Source: Azolla caroliniana (taxonomy: Eukaryota; Polypodiophyta). From it: DNA of 64,000 nucleotides. Positions within the stretch are counted from its first letter, which is position 1, and each line of letters begins with the position of its first letter. The notes under the pieces were generated by a model. The model did no database searches and was not told the DNA's origin. It saw nothing but the letters and a program-made list of their open reading frames with translations. The DNA is taken from NCBI GenBank assembly GCA_043228905.1, contig JBHGNT010000021.1:11842001-11906000 (forward strand), written 5' to 3'. Below, piece after piece: positions 1-11,477 of the stretch. A program made the translations under genes and the position numbers.

Positions 1-2
1 AT

Positions 3-1682
3 TTGCAGGCTCAACAGCTACCAAACAATGAGCATTGGGTTAGGAAATCGTCTAGAGTTACTAGACAGCCTGACAGATTTGTTCCTGATGCAAATAGTGT
101 GGATGATTATGTCATTGCGACTGATTGTGGCGAACCGTCTTGCTTCAAGGAAGCAATGGACAGACAAGACAACAAGAAATGGTATAACGCCATGTTGTCA
201 GAGATGGAATCTCTTGAGAAAAATGACACTTGGAATTTGGTGCAGTTGCCTAAAGGTAAGAAAACACTTCCATGCAAATGGGTTTATAAAATGAAGGTCA
301 TTTCTGATTCCTCGCCAAAGTACAAAGCAAGATTGGTTGCAAAAGGATACAAGCAGGAATATGGAGTTGATTTTGATGAGATCTTCTCGCCAGTAGTCAA
401 GATGACTACATTAAGAATCATTTTGGGCTTCGTTGCAGCTGAAGATATGGAGCTCATACAGATGGATGTGAAGATCGCCTTTTTACATGGCGATCTGCAT
501 GAAGACATATATATGCAGCAGCCTGAAGGTTTTGTGGCTAAAGGCAAAGAGAAGATGGTTTGTAAGCTCAAAAGGAGTTTCTATGGGTTGAAACAAGCAC
601 CAAGAGAATGGTATCATAAATTTGATGCATTTATGCAGTCTCAAGGTTTTCGTAGAAGTCAAGTGGACCACTGCTTGTACACCACGAAGGCAGGAGATGG
701 CAGCCTGATTATCTTGGTTTTGTATGTTGATGATATGTTGATTTCTAGCAAGGATATTCATGCCTTAGATTCATTGAAGCAAAGCCTTCATGGCAGCTTT
801 GTTATGAAGGATCTTGGTGATGCAAATCACATCCTTAGCATGCGAATACTCCGAAACCGATCAAAAGGGGTACTCTTTCTATCTCAGCAGGAGTATATCT
901 CTAAGGTTTTGCAGTGTTTCAATATGGAGGGGGAGAAAACAATTGGGGTTCCATTGCCTCCATATTTGAAACTCAGTGCAGAAGACAGCCCTACTACATC
1001 TGATGATGAGAAGGCTGAAATGGCTAAGGTTCCATATGCTTCTGCCGTTGGAAGTTTGATATATGTGATGGTTGCTACACGCCCTGATATTGCCTTTGCA
1101 GTGGGAGTGGTTAGTAGGTACATGGCAAATCCTGGCAAAAAGCATTGGGAAGCGGTGAAAGGTATTATGAGATACCTCAAAGGCACAAAGGACTTGGGCA
1201 TTTCCTTTGGAAAGCAAAAGGCATCTATCGTTAGTTTTACGGATGCGGACTATGCGGGACACGCAGACTGCAGGAAGTCTACTTCTGGGTATGTGTTTAC
1301 TTTCACAAGAGGAGCAGTCTCTTGGATCTCCAGACTACAGAAGTGTGTTGCATTGTCTACTACAGAGGCAGAGTATGTTGCTGCCACTGAGGCATGCAAA
1401 GAGGCTTTATGGCTTTCATATCTAGTGAGAGATCTTGGCATTACAGAGTTACCTATTCTTCATTGTGACAGCCAGAGTGCTATCATGCTAGCTCGGAAAC
1501 CAGTCTTTCATGCAAAGACGAGGCACATAGAGGTGAAGTATCACTTCATCAGAGATGTACTTGACAGCAAGAACATTGAGCTTGTCAAAGTACATACAAA
1601 TAATAATCCTGAAGATCTTCTCACGAAGGGTCTTCCAGCTGAGCGATTTGCTCATTGCCGACAGATGATGGGAGTTGGATAG
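3..1682 (+). CDS. Ty1/copia Pol C-terminal part (RT and RNase H), element H
   Basis: The reading frame is open from the window edge, so gag, protease and integrase lie outside. What remains is the linker after integrase, the reverse transcriptase and the RNase H of a copia polyprotein, which copy the element RNA into DNA in virus-like particles. The RT core starts near residue 60 (NDTWNLVQLPKGKK), the catalytic YVDD is at residues 241-244, and the RNase H shows FTDADYAG, STTEAEY and CDSQSA followed by KTRHIEVKYHFIRD. The frame ends with a TAG just before a polypurine tract and an LTR, as expected for copia. No stop or frameshift interrupts these 559 codons, so the copy may be fairly young. 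Related in wording to element E further on, not to the minus-strand C family. Confidence 0.93.
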   Translation: MQAQQLPNNEHWVRKSSRVTRQPDRFVPDANSVDDYVIATDCGEPSCFKEAMDRQDNKKWYNAMLSEMESLEKNDTWNLVQLPKGKKTLPCKWVYKMKVISDSSPKYKARLVAKGYKQEYGVDFDEIFSPVVKMTTLRIILGFVAAEDMELIQMDVKIAFLHGDLHEDIYMQQPEGFVAKGKEKMVCKLKRSFYGLKQAPREWYHKFDAFMQSQGFRRSQVDHCLYTTKAGDGSLIILVLYVDDMLISSKDIHALDSLKQSLHGSFVMKDLGDANHILSMRILRNRSKGVLFLSQQEYISKVLQCFNMEGEKTIGVPLPPYLKLSAEDSPTTSDDEKAEMAKVPYASAVGSLIYVMVATRPDIAFAVGVVSRYMANPGKKHWEAVKGIMRYLKGTKDLGISFGKQKASIVSFTDADYAGHADCRKSTSGYVFTFTRGAVSWISRLQKCVALSTTEAEYVAATEACKEALWLSYLVRDLGITELPILHCDSQSAIMLARKPVFHAKTRHIEVKYHFIRDVLDSKNIELVKVHTNNNPEDLLTKGLPAERFAHCRQMMGVG

Positions 1683-1758
1683 ATGTATGTAGTTCAGCTT
1701 TGTACATACTTGGACTTATCTGATTTTCTTTTTTTTTCTCTCATGGCACATTGCCTTT

Positions 1759-1768
1759 AGGTGGGAGG
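1759..1768 (+). promoter_or_regulatory. Polypurine tract of element H
   Basis: The purine run AGGTGGGAGG lies immediately before the TGTTGGG start of the LTR. This is the position of the plus-strand primer in copia elements. Confidence 0.6.
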
Positions 1769-1769
1769 T

Positions 1770-2035
1770 TGTTGGGAATAAAAGGCAATCATGCCTTTTA
1801 TTAGTGCACAAGTGTGAACGCACTCGTAGCACACTTTTGACTTGTATATACATAATATCTAAAAAACCAAAAAAGAGGTACACTCTTTGTACCCAAGACA
1901 GCGTGCATCTCTCTCTCTCCCTCTCTATTTTTGACCTAAACCCTAATCCTCGTGCTGCCTTCATCCATTACTTATTAGGTATGGAGGACTATCAATCACA
2001 TGGAGGGATAGTTATTTCTTCCCTTTGCGACAGCA
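1770..2035 (+). repeat. 3' LTR of element H
   Basis: The repeat begins TGTTGGGAATAAAAGG directly after the polypurine tract. It contains a CT-rich stretch and a telobox-like ACCTAAACCCTAA. The right edge is uncertain because the 5' LTR is outside the window. I place it at the last plausible CA (CGACAGCA). No target duplication can be checked. Confidence 0.55.
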
Positions 2036-2799
2036 AACTAGAATAAATATAACTGAAAATCAGGTACTAAGGAATCCAGATACCTAGGAACTTTGGAAAA
2101 GGCTGAGACATCTGGCCTTTGAAAAACCTCCAAAATGGATTGCTCAAAGATAGAGAGATCTCCAAATTTTGGGAGGCAGCTTCAGTGCCAGGTAATAATG
2201 TCCTTTATTTTTCGGTGACAAGGGTTGGCAAGACCGTGACCTACATGCTCAGCTCATTGCCATTGCTTGATCTATTTTACTCTCTTCCGAGTGTCTTCAT
2301 CAAGACTGAACTTGTATAGTCCTTGATTGACTTGTTGGATGAGAAATGGTGCTGCCTCAACAACTTCTCCATGTCTTGTAAACTGTTTTCATGACATCAG
2401 TGTGAATCTCCTGTACCTTTTCTTCGGGAGCTCCCAAATCATTGGATACCGGTCATTGATCGGAATAAGAGCCTTATTTAGTAATGGGGCTGCTCCCAAC
2501 TCCATCCAGATTATATCATGGAGCACCTATATTTTGCTCCTTTTCATGTGGACAAAATCATTGGACGAAAGATCTCTCCAAATATATCCAATTAAGTCCC
2601 CTATGAAATCTCAGTCCAAAAAGTCATCCTATAGAGAAGAGTTGGGGTTACAAGTGTATTAAACAATCGCAATCTTGTTTGTGGTTCTTAAACTGGATAT
2701 GAGAAATTTATCTTCAAGGGCACCAAAGGCTGCGGCATATACACAAGAAACTTGAGCACAAGCAGCCTTCCGTAGGGAGAACCGAAGCATAGTAAATCT
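2036..2799. other. Intergenic stretch, nothing recognised
   Basis: Short open frames occur on both strands, but none shows a recognisable domain, splice structure or repeat edge. It may be old transposon debris next to the LINE fragment that follows. Confidence 0.5.
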
Positions 2800-3010
2800 T
2801 AGTCCTAGATACATAATAGAATCATGTGTATGCCACTTGTAACTCTAGTTGACTCGATATCTCATCTACATAAAGACAGATGAGAGTGAGTGACAATTGG
2901 CATCCTTGTTTTACTCCAATAGTGCTAGCCACAAACAATGTCTGACAATTCCAGTCAGAGTACATAGATTCCCCTATTTCATATCTACTAGGACTACAAA
3001 CGCTCTGGTA
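2800..3010 (-). pseudogene. LINE reverse transcriptase fragment
   Basis: Read on the minus strand, 2860-2917 gives GVKQGCQLSLTLICLYVDE. This matches the RT block of plant non-LTR retrotransposons (GVKQGCPLSPTLFxLYVDE). The flanking translation is compatible for some 20 more residues and then breaks on stops. Only this one domain piece is visible, with no endonuclease and no poly-A tail. It is a dead fragment and lies on the opposite strand to the LINE piece near 7.7 kb. Confidence 0.6.
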
Positions 3011-3307
3011 GCTTATAGTTAGTCCCCTAAAAATGCCTCAAATCATTAGCTTTTAGGTTATCTATTTCGAGTAATCACCACTCAAGGATGTCTCCATCTC
3101 TAGCAAATCCAGACAAGTTCTGACACCATTGTCTCTAAAAACTCTTTAGCAGTGACTCCCACCATGACAAGGATGTCGACAACCATCACTCTCAAAATTT
3201 ACACAAAGATATGAGACAGTAAATTCATAGTAAAAGTCGAAGCAAACAGCCAAAGGAAATAGGAAGGATTCACGAAGAGAAAAACAAACGACAACATCAG
3301 CAATAAG

Positions 3308-3950
3308 TGTTGGAGGGTGGCAGCTCCAGACCTGCACTCTCTTTCATCATTATTATCTCTATTCTACATTCTCTCTCTTCCTAGATTCTTCTCTCTCTAG
3401 AATTTGCAACTCTTTCAATCCATTCTCTCTCTAGAATTTGCAACTCTTTCAATCCCTTCTCTCTCTAGAATCTGCAACGCTTTAAATACCTTTTCTCTCT
3501 TCCACTTTTTCAAAGATATTCCCACTCATTCCTAGTTTTTTGTAGCTATTTGGTAGTACAAGTGTCACTTCACTACCAAACAACCATTTCACCCACTTTC
3601 CCCAATTTTGTATAAATAGGCTATAGCTGCCTCTTTTGTAAAGACTTTTACTTTTGTTGCTACTTAAAAACAAGATCTACTCTTTGGCTGTGTCTCTACT
3701 CTTTGCAACCATTTTTTCTACTGCTGTCTAACAGCCTTCTCACAGCTTCGCTGTGTCTATTTTGTTCTAACTGTTCTGCTGCTGCTATTAACAGCTTTTC
3801 TCACAAGAAGAGCAGAAGGAAAAAGATTTTGCCAAGCAGCAGCAAGAGGAACGAGAGGGAGGAACACAGGAGGGAGAGACAAAGCTTCACACACAAAATT
3901 GATTTTTTTTCCACATTGCAGGCTCACATTACAGGTGGAACGTAAACATG
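3308..3950 (+). other. LTR-like or promoter-like stretch
   Basis: The stretch starts TGTTGGAGGGTGG, holds a CT-rich minisatellite, a TATA-like GTATAAATAGG at 3610, and then a purine-rich leader ending near GTAAACA. That resembles a solo LTR, but no matching second copy and no target duplication were found. A host promoter is also possible. Confidence 0.25.
3389..3490. repeat. Three tandem 34-bp units
   Basis: Units built on TTCTCTCTCTAGAATTTGC begin at 3389, 3423 and 3457. The third is slightly diverged. It is a small minisatellite inside the LTR-like stretch. Confidence 0.75.
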
Positions 3951-4357
3951 CTGGGGATTTCAAGTTTAGACCTCGTGAAACATGTCATGGTGAGAATTAG
4001 CACTGAGATCTCTAAGCTCTTTGAGAACCTTTCTCTATATTCTAATGATACAGCCAGTAGTAGAAAAAGTAATTTGAGCATTCACAATTTATGGTTTTAT
4101 CATATGTTTGTTTTGGTTTACCATGCAACCAGATAATGACAACTGAGTTTGGAGGTCAACTAGTTTTGGTCTTCCTCGTGACAAATAGCTGGGCAATGTC
4201 CTAATAATGGGTATGGTAATTCCTTTCAAAAGGCTTGAAGCAAGTAGAGATTGACAGTTCTATCTTTTCAATACCATTCTGTACACGTGCAATGGATCAC
4301 ATTGTAAATTGAATTTTTCTCATTGGTCAATTCAGCCTCATACACAAGCATCTTGCT

Positions 4358-4477
4358 CTATAAGGAAACACATATTCAAATAAAATTACACAGAATATAA
4401 ATATGCAAGTAGTCTTTTCTTATCCTTTGAAGTGTTCATCTATAAGGAAACACATATTCATATAAAATTACACAGAA
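4358..4477. repeat. Direct repeat of about 37 bp
   Basis: CTATAAGGAAACACATATTC and the following 17 bases occur at 4358 and again at 4440, 82 bp apart, with one or two differences. This is a short local duplication with no sign of coding. Confidence 0.7.
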
Positions 4478-4531
4478 ATATGCCATCGATGTTATTTACA
4501 TTGAAAAAAATAGCCAAAAAAGAAAAGATGA

Positions 4532-4685
4532 TCAAGACTGACCAATTAGAGCTCGATCACTTTGCAGAATATTCTCTAATAGTTTCTTTGTTGTTTGCCC
4601 AGACTTCAATTTCTCCACTAATCCATACGGGACATTAATGTTCCTTGCTAGCTCTTCTACATTATCTTGACTATCACCGTTCGAT
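4532..4685 (-). CDS. Candidate terminal exon, product unknown
   Basis: On the minus strand a good acceptor (TTCTAATTTTCATTTGTAG, 4686-4704) precedes 50 codons and a TGA. The peptide begins SNGDSQDNVEELARN and ends LQSDRALIGQS. It is helical and charged, with normal codon choice, unlike the transposon debris around it. I could not find partner exons upstream in 4.7-9.4 kb and do not recognise the protein. It may be a real last exon of a gene with distant or small exons, a fragment left by transposition, or chance. Confidence 0.3.
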
Positions 4686-7369
4686 CTACAAATGAAAATT
4701 AGAATTTCACGCAATCAAGAATATGTTAGGAATCAAAATGCACACACCTAAATGGTGTAGAAACTGCAAATTGCATGAAGCATAAAACAAACTCAAAAGC
4801 TAAGTCTTACACTATTCCAACAGTCTTTTTCAGACAAAAGGTTCATTCTACTATAAAACTAGCAATTTGAACCAAAAACACAAATGAGTAAACATAAATG
4901 GAAACGGTTATGAGAAAAGCTGAGTCCAACATCCAATGGAAATGCCCAACTCAGATATCTTTATTAGACACAAATGTTCACAAATATTCCTTGGATTCAT
5001 AATGAGTAAAGGCTCCTTTATTAAAAAAGTCAATAAGTTCAGTAAAAAGACATTAAAACAAATTTTTATTATTTTTTATGCTTTTAGAAAAAACTGCAGA
5101 AGGCATGGTAAATACCCAAAACACCATAAAAGCTCTACAATAGGCAAATCCTATCATGAAAATGAGCATAATAAATCTTCAATAGTGAGCAATGAAGACT
5201 AAATAGTAATCATGTCCGTGATTTTGGATCACAAGTGGAGGATATTCAAATGACAAATTGAATGCCACTAATGGCATAGCAATTGAAGAATGAAGCATAA
5301 AAAAATGGAAGATTCAAGTCCTAAGAGAGTTATGCTAGGGATTTGGCTATTATTATAATTTGGCAAAGCCCATATATGCAATTTGAGGATAAATCTTTAC
5401 AGAGAGGATAAGGCACTCCTAAAAGAGGAATAGAGATAGGCATAAAGAAAAAAAGCAACAGGAGAAAAATACAACAATAGGAGAGAAGAAAACGCAATGA
5501 CAAGATAAAGAGGCAATGCTAAGAGTGGAGAGCGTTTTCTTTAATACTTGTTGCATTATTTCTAAAGGATGAGCGGGCCTATAAAGTAGGGGATTGTGTT
5601 CTATGGTGACAGAGGAAGAAAAGGAGCCATCATAAGTTTATTTAGGAGGTTGGACGAGGTTACAACAAAGCAACGAAGTAGAGGTCTTGTTGTGTTGATG
5701 GTCTCATTGTCTTCCTCTTGAGAAATTATATCTTCCCATCTTAGAGAACATTGAAAACAACATAGAAGTATATTTGGACGTGGAGGATGTTTCTGTACTA
5801 TATAAATCATATTAAAATTGAAAAACCTGCATATCTATCATAGACGTTACGTTTATAATTACTCCAAGACTAATTTCAGCCACTTAGATTCTATATTTTA
5901 TACTTATGAAATAGGGTCTGATGGTACTGAAACCGGATGCTATCAATCCTTTGTTTAGTGCATTAGCAATACAGATAGTATAAAATCAAGCCAATATCTA
6001 TACGAGACACACAAGATAAGAATAACAGTGGTATGCAAATCACCTTCCATTTTGTGTATAAATCAAACCAAGATCCATATGAGAAACACAAGGTGAAAAT
6101 AATGGTAACACCATGCATGCAAAAGGTCTTAGCATGCTAGAAACTCTACAATAGCATAAGGTTAAGCTAATTATGAAGTACAAATGAGAAATGGTATCCT
6201 TGTTTGAAAGCAACATATTCATAACTATTCTGTAATATGGATAGGGATAGTTGGGAGTCACCAAACTTGTCACCACTAAAAGAACAGGGTGTATGCAATT
6301 TCTAGAAAAAGAAATGCCACAACAATTAAGTAGAAATTAGTCTCAGAGGATGACACTTGGTCCAACCTGCATATGTCACCCCTTCCAAATATTCATAATG
6401 TGCGTAGGAATGTGAGGAGTTTTGTAAACAAATCACGATGAAAGTGAAACAGAATTTTTAAATGCCTTATTAACAAATACATTAATAATTTCCCTGCAAA
6501 TATTAAATAAGTGTATACTTGTGTGCACTAAAACTATATCATAATGTATTGAAGATCCATTTTTGCTATTATGATGTCTCGAGATTGAAGCATTAGGTTT
6601 AAAAGATGCATGAATATGTACAACTTTAGAGAAATTGTATTATTGCCAGAATTATTTATAGATATTGAAGTTTGAGAGATTGATCAAGGCTTCAAGAGAG
6701 GTTCATAATTACTTCTTATAATTACTGAGGGTTAAATTTGAGATTGAGAATGAGAATCCAAAGGATCTTTCGAGACTAATCTGCAAAATGCATCCTTAAC
6801 AAACTGTTTACTCTATCGGAGGGCCAAGCTCCTATAAGTCCTTTCATGTAATTACAGTAATGTATCATAATACAAGTTACCACTGTAAATTTGATAATGA
6901 GTATGATGATACTTCAACTCAAATAACTCAATCATTATGACCTGGTGTAAATTATTAGTGGTCAGGGAAGATATGATTGGATCCATCACCCACTTCAGTT
7001 TCATAACGAGGAACACACAATTCAGTTTACTATTCATTAATTTTGCAACCATTTTTACCACTCACTCAGTTGCCACAAAAGGGGCCCCACCATAAACATA
7101 GGAAAGATTAAGGCCATGATCTTCAACACATCCATGCCTCTCAATATCTTTGATTTTTGTGTTTCGGTATATTTTTCTGACTTAACAGTGAGAACCATGG
7201 TCCAAGGCCCCCAGGGGTTGGATAGAGCGATCACTCCAACTCGCCCACAAGCTATCTTCACCCTATCAGGAGGGCAAGTTGAAGTAATGGATTCGTATGT
7301 ATATCTAAGAGTCCCATTACAAGTACAAGGGCACTTCTCTATGACCCAAGCTACTAGGAGTCAGCAACA
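4686..7369. other. AT-rich intergenic DNA
   Basis: No gene, repeat edge or transposon domain could be supported. Open frames are short and their translations look random. The base composition is markedly richer in A and T than the transposon nest to the right. Confidence 0.6.
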
Positions 7370-7660
7370 GCTTGGCTCAAGCCTGAACTGAGCCATTAAA
7401 CTGTTTTTAAACGTTTTGGCGGTTCAGTTCACTTGAGGCTTGAGCTTCCTTAACCGGTTTGAGCTTGGCTTGGGATGTCTCAAGCTGAACCAAACCTTTT
7501 TGGGCTAAACCGGTTAAGGTTAATAATCAGTTTGGCTTACCCGGTTTAGGAGCTGGTTCAGTTCAAGTTTGAAAACTCCCAAACCAGTTTGGTTTGGACA
7601 ACGCCAAACCAGTCAAGACGAAACCGAACCATTGCGGATTCCTACAAGCCACCAAGGATC
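7370..7660. other. AACCGG/GGTTTGG-rich stretch
   Basis: Variants of CCGGTT, GGTTCAG and CAAACCAG recur many times on both strands, including AACCGGTT palindromes near 7455, 7509 and 7537. It looks like a decayed simple repeat. No coding signal is seen. Confidence 0.45.
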
Positions 7661-7712
7661 AACTCACTCAAGGACATGTAACTCTAGCTATGTTAGAACA
7701 GGCAGTGTCACA

Positions 7713-8435
7713 AAGCACACTTCCGAGAGTCCTGTACCAAAGTATGGTATTTGACACCATGGTCACCCCTGCCCTCATGTACGGTGCAGCCATATGCGCT
7801 CCATGCCTGCCCATGTACATGTCAGCACAAATAGAACGTTCTCTAGTCATAATAGCACAGACGACACATTGCAAAGCATATATCCCATACAAGAGCATCC
7901 ATGCTGAATTGATGAAGGGGACAAGGTACTCTGGCAGCACCTATCGCACCTCTAAGCACACTTCCGAGAGTCCTGTACCAAAGTATGGTATTTGACACCA
8001 TGGTCACCCCTGCCCTCATGTACGGTGCAGCCATATGCGCTCCATGCCTGCCCATGTACATGTCAGCACAAATAGAACGTTCTCTAGTCATAATAGCACA
8101 GACGACACATTGCAAAGCATATATCCCATACAAGAGCATCCATGCTGAATTGATGAAGGGGACAAGGTACTCTGGCAGCACCTATCGCACCTCTAAGCAC
8201 ACTTCCGAGAGTCCTGTACCAAAGTATGGTATTTGACACCATGGTCACCCCTGCCCTCATGTACGGTGCAGCCATATGCGCTCCATGCCTGCCCATGTAC
8301 ATGTCAGCACAAATAGAACGTTCTCTAGTCATAATAGCACAGACGACACATTGCAAAGCATATATCCCATACAAGAGCATCCATGCTGAATTGATGAAGG
8401 GGACAAGGTACTCTGGCAGCACCTATCGCACCTCT
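7713..8435 (+). repeat. Three identical 241-bp tandem units
   Basis: Units begin at 7713, 7954 and 8195 with AAGCACACTTCCGAGAGTCC, and each ends CTATCGCACCTCT. I saw no difference between the three. Because 241 is not a multiple of three, each unit sits in a new frame, so the array cannot be read as one protein. Confidence 0.95.
7733..8435 (+). pseudogene. LINE reverse transcriptase C-terminal fragment, triplicated
   Basis: Each 241-bp unit codes for the segment that follows the RT domain in plant LINEs: VFDTMVTPALMYGA, then an IER block and a HAEL block. In intact elements this lies downstream of the YxDD-type active site and before the C-terminal cysteine block. Only about 70 residues survive, and every unit loses the frame at its junction. 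No poly-A tail or target duplication is visible. It is a dead copy multiplied locally. Confidence 0.65.
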
Positions 8436-9433
8436 ATATCCAAAAGACTTGGCTCACACAAAGGAAGCCACTTCCGCCAAAGATGGCCTCCTACAAAGAT
8501 CATTTCATGAACTTTACAAAGGATTTATCCATATAGAAACTGAGGTACACAGGCATCTACAAGTAATGCTCACAAAACAATGTCAATTCAAAGTTTCCTC
8601 CCACCAACTACTGTTCAAGGCAGGATGAGAACTTTGCATACTAGACTTGAAAGATTTTGCGAATTATTTGAAGAGATTAGAGGCAAAGAACATATTTGAA
8701 TAGGTAAACACATTGGATATAAGTATGCCAGTGTCTACGTGGATTTCACTATTTGAGTAATGATGGAGAAGACCGACCCCCAACAAATTTGCCACATATA
8801 GCTCAAGCTTCAAAATCATAGGGAGCAAACCCTTATAATAGGATGCAAAATACAACTGGAATCGCATATCACTTGATTTCTTCTGTGTTACGTATCTCCA
8901 TTAACAGTGTGTCAAGAAGTCACCATAGAACGAGCAATGGAATGCTGATGACAACAGAGACCACAAGTACTAGGATATAAGGCACATGGGTCATACCATC
9001 ACCAGATCATTGCTTGCCATGTCTGACCTGTACAAGTACACCTCTAATGCACTTTTTAAACTTTGTCAAAGCCTTGTTTCACCATATGCGTTGAGATCAC
9101 GATAATGGAGCTTTAGGAAACTCTATCTCTCTCATGTGCCACTTAGCACTCATGCTTTAGCTTCAATTATACAAACAAGTTTTTGTTCTTATCAAAGTTA
9201 TATCAAAAAAATCTACAAGTTACAATTACTATCCTAAAATACAATACTTCATAATGTCAAGATAAGGGGTTTAAAACCAGTTGCCTCCATTTATTTATGA
9301 TTGTATAAAACTTTGCCTATGATTCTCTCCTTTGTTACACTCCTTTGATAGCATAGTACCTTCATTATGATGAATATTATACGAATGAACCTAAACATAC
9401 TCATTATTTCATCTGATCAGTATATATTTAGGT
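8436..9433. other. Intergenic DNA and likely 3' flank of the downstream gene
   Basis: No transposon or coding signal. The part next to 9433 should hold the 3' UTR and poly-A site of the minus-strand gene. Reverse-strand AATAAA-like words occur near 9290. Confidence 0.5.
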
Positions 9434-9601
9434 TCACCTTTTCTCAGAAGCCATCTTGCGTGCAACCATGATTTTCTTGAAAAACGTGTGTATCTTTGAT
9501 TCGGTAGCTTCAGATATAACATCTTTAATGGACACCACCTTACCAGTGATAATTATGGCTTTGAACAGCAAGAAATGAATGAGCTCAATTTCCTGGCCAT
9601 C
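9434..9601 (-). CDS. Exon 3 (terminal) of the host gene
   Basis: A 168-bp exon of 55 codons plus TGA. It begins DGQEIELIHFLLFKA after the acceptor TTTATCAG. The sequence is helical and ends in a lysine/arginine-rich tail. Confidence 0.8.
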   Translation of the reverse strand, partial: DGQEIELIHFLLFKAIIITGKVVSIKDVISEATESKIHTFFKKIMVARKMASEKR

Positions 9602-11421
9602 CTGATAAAGGAAAACACAGTTTATGTCATTCCAGATTTTTATTACATTTTGCCTTCAGTGAAAAACTCGATGCTACTTACCAAAATGTCCCAAGCACAC
9701 GAGTTGGAAAGTAATGCATCCAGAATCAGATCTTTACCTGAATAAAGTCAGCAAAGATAAATGTATTGAGTCATGTCCTTTACTTGAAGTATATAAGCAC
9801 TAACTCTGAATGTTACACTGGGCATGCTTGTACTTTAAAAGACCGAAGCATTCAGTTTATAAAGGATAAGGTATGATTTATAGCTCAGCACTTTCAAAAG
9901 ACTACGGCTTCTAAATTCTAGAACGAAGTGCAGATCACTGTCTATGAATTTCCAAGTTTGAGGTCTCATTGAAACAAGATACTGCAGATCTTTGGCATAG
10001 GTATGCATTCCAGGAAAAAAAGAGATGGTCTTTGCTCCATGTGGCTTATAGAAGGGGCACACAGGATATTTTTTCTTCATCTGCTTTATATATACCCACA
10101 CACACCCCCCTAGAAGGCCATCCTACTTATCAAAGTCCTTCCACAACACCAGTGTAGTGCGCACAGAAATAGCAGTTTACTAACAAAGTTGAAGAGTACC
10201 TTTATCTACCATTGCCAAACCATTCACTGCAACAGTTCCCATCGTTCTACTAAGTTCCTCAATGTAAGGTTTTTTAGACTTATCTCGAGTAAGTCTGTTT
10301 TCTCTCCTGTAGATCACTTCTAAGATCATTTGTAGCAATACAAAGTGAATTTTCACAGCCTCAGACAGAATGTCAACCTCTGCAATCTGAGACTCCTCCA
10401 GTTTCTCAGTAAACTCTGTAGAGACAAGGGGAAACATGAGCTTCAATTCCCCTGCTTCTAATTGTGTTTCTATTTTCTCAATGTTGACCTTGATATTCAA
10501 GGCTTCAAAAATAAAGGAGAACCCATCCCGCAAATCTGTAACAGAAAGATTCTCGACTTCATCCGTCCCTTCCTGTTTATCTTTATTTCTCACTACAGAT
10601 ATGAAGCCTAGAACCTCCCTTACAATGGAACGCAAGAGCTTGAGTCTGTCGATGGTCACACTGCTGCTTGAACATTGCTGCAACGAGTGCATAAACACAG
10701 GGACGAGCGGAGCAAAGCCCAGGATGGCAGTCGAAGAACTGGCATGGCCGACAATGAGTGACTTGAGACATGTCAGTAAGACTCTGGCAGCCTCTTCTGA
10801 GTGATTACCTTTTTCACTCACCGGAGGAGGAAGGTTTATAAGTTCAAGGGCTGCCATGCTCCAAATCATGTGAGCAGGAGGGGAGTAGTGGGGTTGTTGA
10901 CGGAGATGAAGCACAGGGAACCGTGTCCTGAAGTTCTCCTGTGGCACACTATTCTTCACAAAAGACACCAGTAGGGAAGGAGACATGAAGCTGAAGAATT
11001 TGTGGTCTGTGAGCCATGCAGACAGCTTATCTAGAAGCCTATTCTTGAGAGTATCAGGTGGAGAACAGTCCCGGATCGCTTCTTGCAAAGCAGCTATAAA
11101 GTGGGGATGCTCAAGGTCGTGGTGGAGGAATGTGGATGTCTTGTCATCGTGGTTGTGGTGGCAGGGGAGGAGTGCCGTGTGCAGGAACTCCTTCAGCTCG
11201 GCGGCACTCATGGAGAGAAGCCAAGAGGACGAGATGCTTCCATCGCGGAGAAGCTCAGCAGCCAAAAACCTCATGAATTTCTTCTTCTTCTTCTTCTTCT
11301 TCTTCATGCCATCCAGCGGCGCCCGCCTCCCCATCCCCTTCTCCTTCTCCTTCTCCTTCTCCTTCTCCTTCTCCTTCTCCGTGGTGATGATGGTGTCGCT
11401 GCACTTCACCGCAGTCTCCAT
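9434..11421 (-). CDS. Host gene, three coding exons, conserved-looking helical protein of unknown function
   Basis: Coding exons are 10200-11421, 9682-9737 and 9434-9601. Donors GTACTC and GTAAGT and acceptors TTTATTCAG and TTTATCAG keep the frame exactly: exon 1 ends in phase 1 with AAAG, exon 2 opens with GT, and exon 3 opens in phase 0. The joined product is 481 residues from METAVKCSD. After a low-complexity start (an EK repeat near residues 15-29 and nine lysines near 40-48) comes a helical body without membrane segments or signal peptide. It includes WLLSMSAAELKEFLH, WSMAALELINLPPPV and LRDGFSFIFEALNIKVNIE, and ends MVARKMASEKR. It resembles ARM/HEAT-like scaffolds in texture only, and I do not recognise the family. 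A longer start upstream would read through a TG microsatellite as THTHTH and is unlikely. This is the only intact host gene in the window. Confidence 0.8.
9682..9737 (-). CDS. Exon 2 of the host gene
   Basis: A 56-bp exon coding KDLILDALLSNSCAWDIL after completing a split glycine codon. It is bounded by TTTATTCAG and GTAAGTAGC. It is too short to stand out as an open frame, and phase agreement on both sides supports it. Confidence 0.8.
11279..11380 (-). repeat. Coding microsatellites (AAG)n and (GAGAAG)n
   Basis: 11279-11306 is a pure trinucleotide run coding for lysines, and 11338-11380 a hexanucleotide run coding for Glu-Lys repeats. Both lie near the N terminus of the host gene product and are likely to vary in length between individuals. 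Confidence 0.85.
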
Positions 11422-11446
11422 GTCTGCTTTTCCACCCCCTCTGTTT

Positions 11447-11449
<3 letters not shown>

Positions 11450-11477
<28 letters not shown>
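11450..11477. repeat. (TG)n microsatellite in the 5' leader of the host gene
   Basis: A dinucleotide run just upstream of the chosen ATG. It generates a false Thr-His extension of the reading frame. Confidence 0.85.

Noticed and set aside
7116-7391. 91-codon plus-strand frame and its minus-strand partner near 7.1 kb
   Set aside because: No homology, splice or repeat support. Treated as chance.
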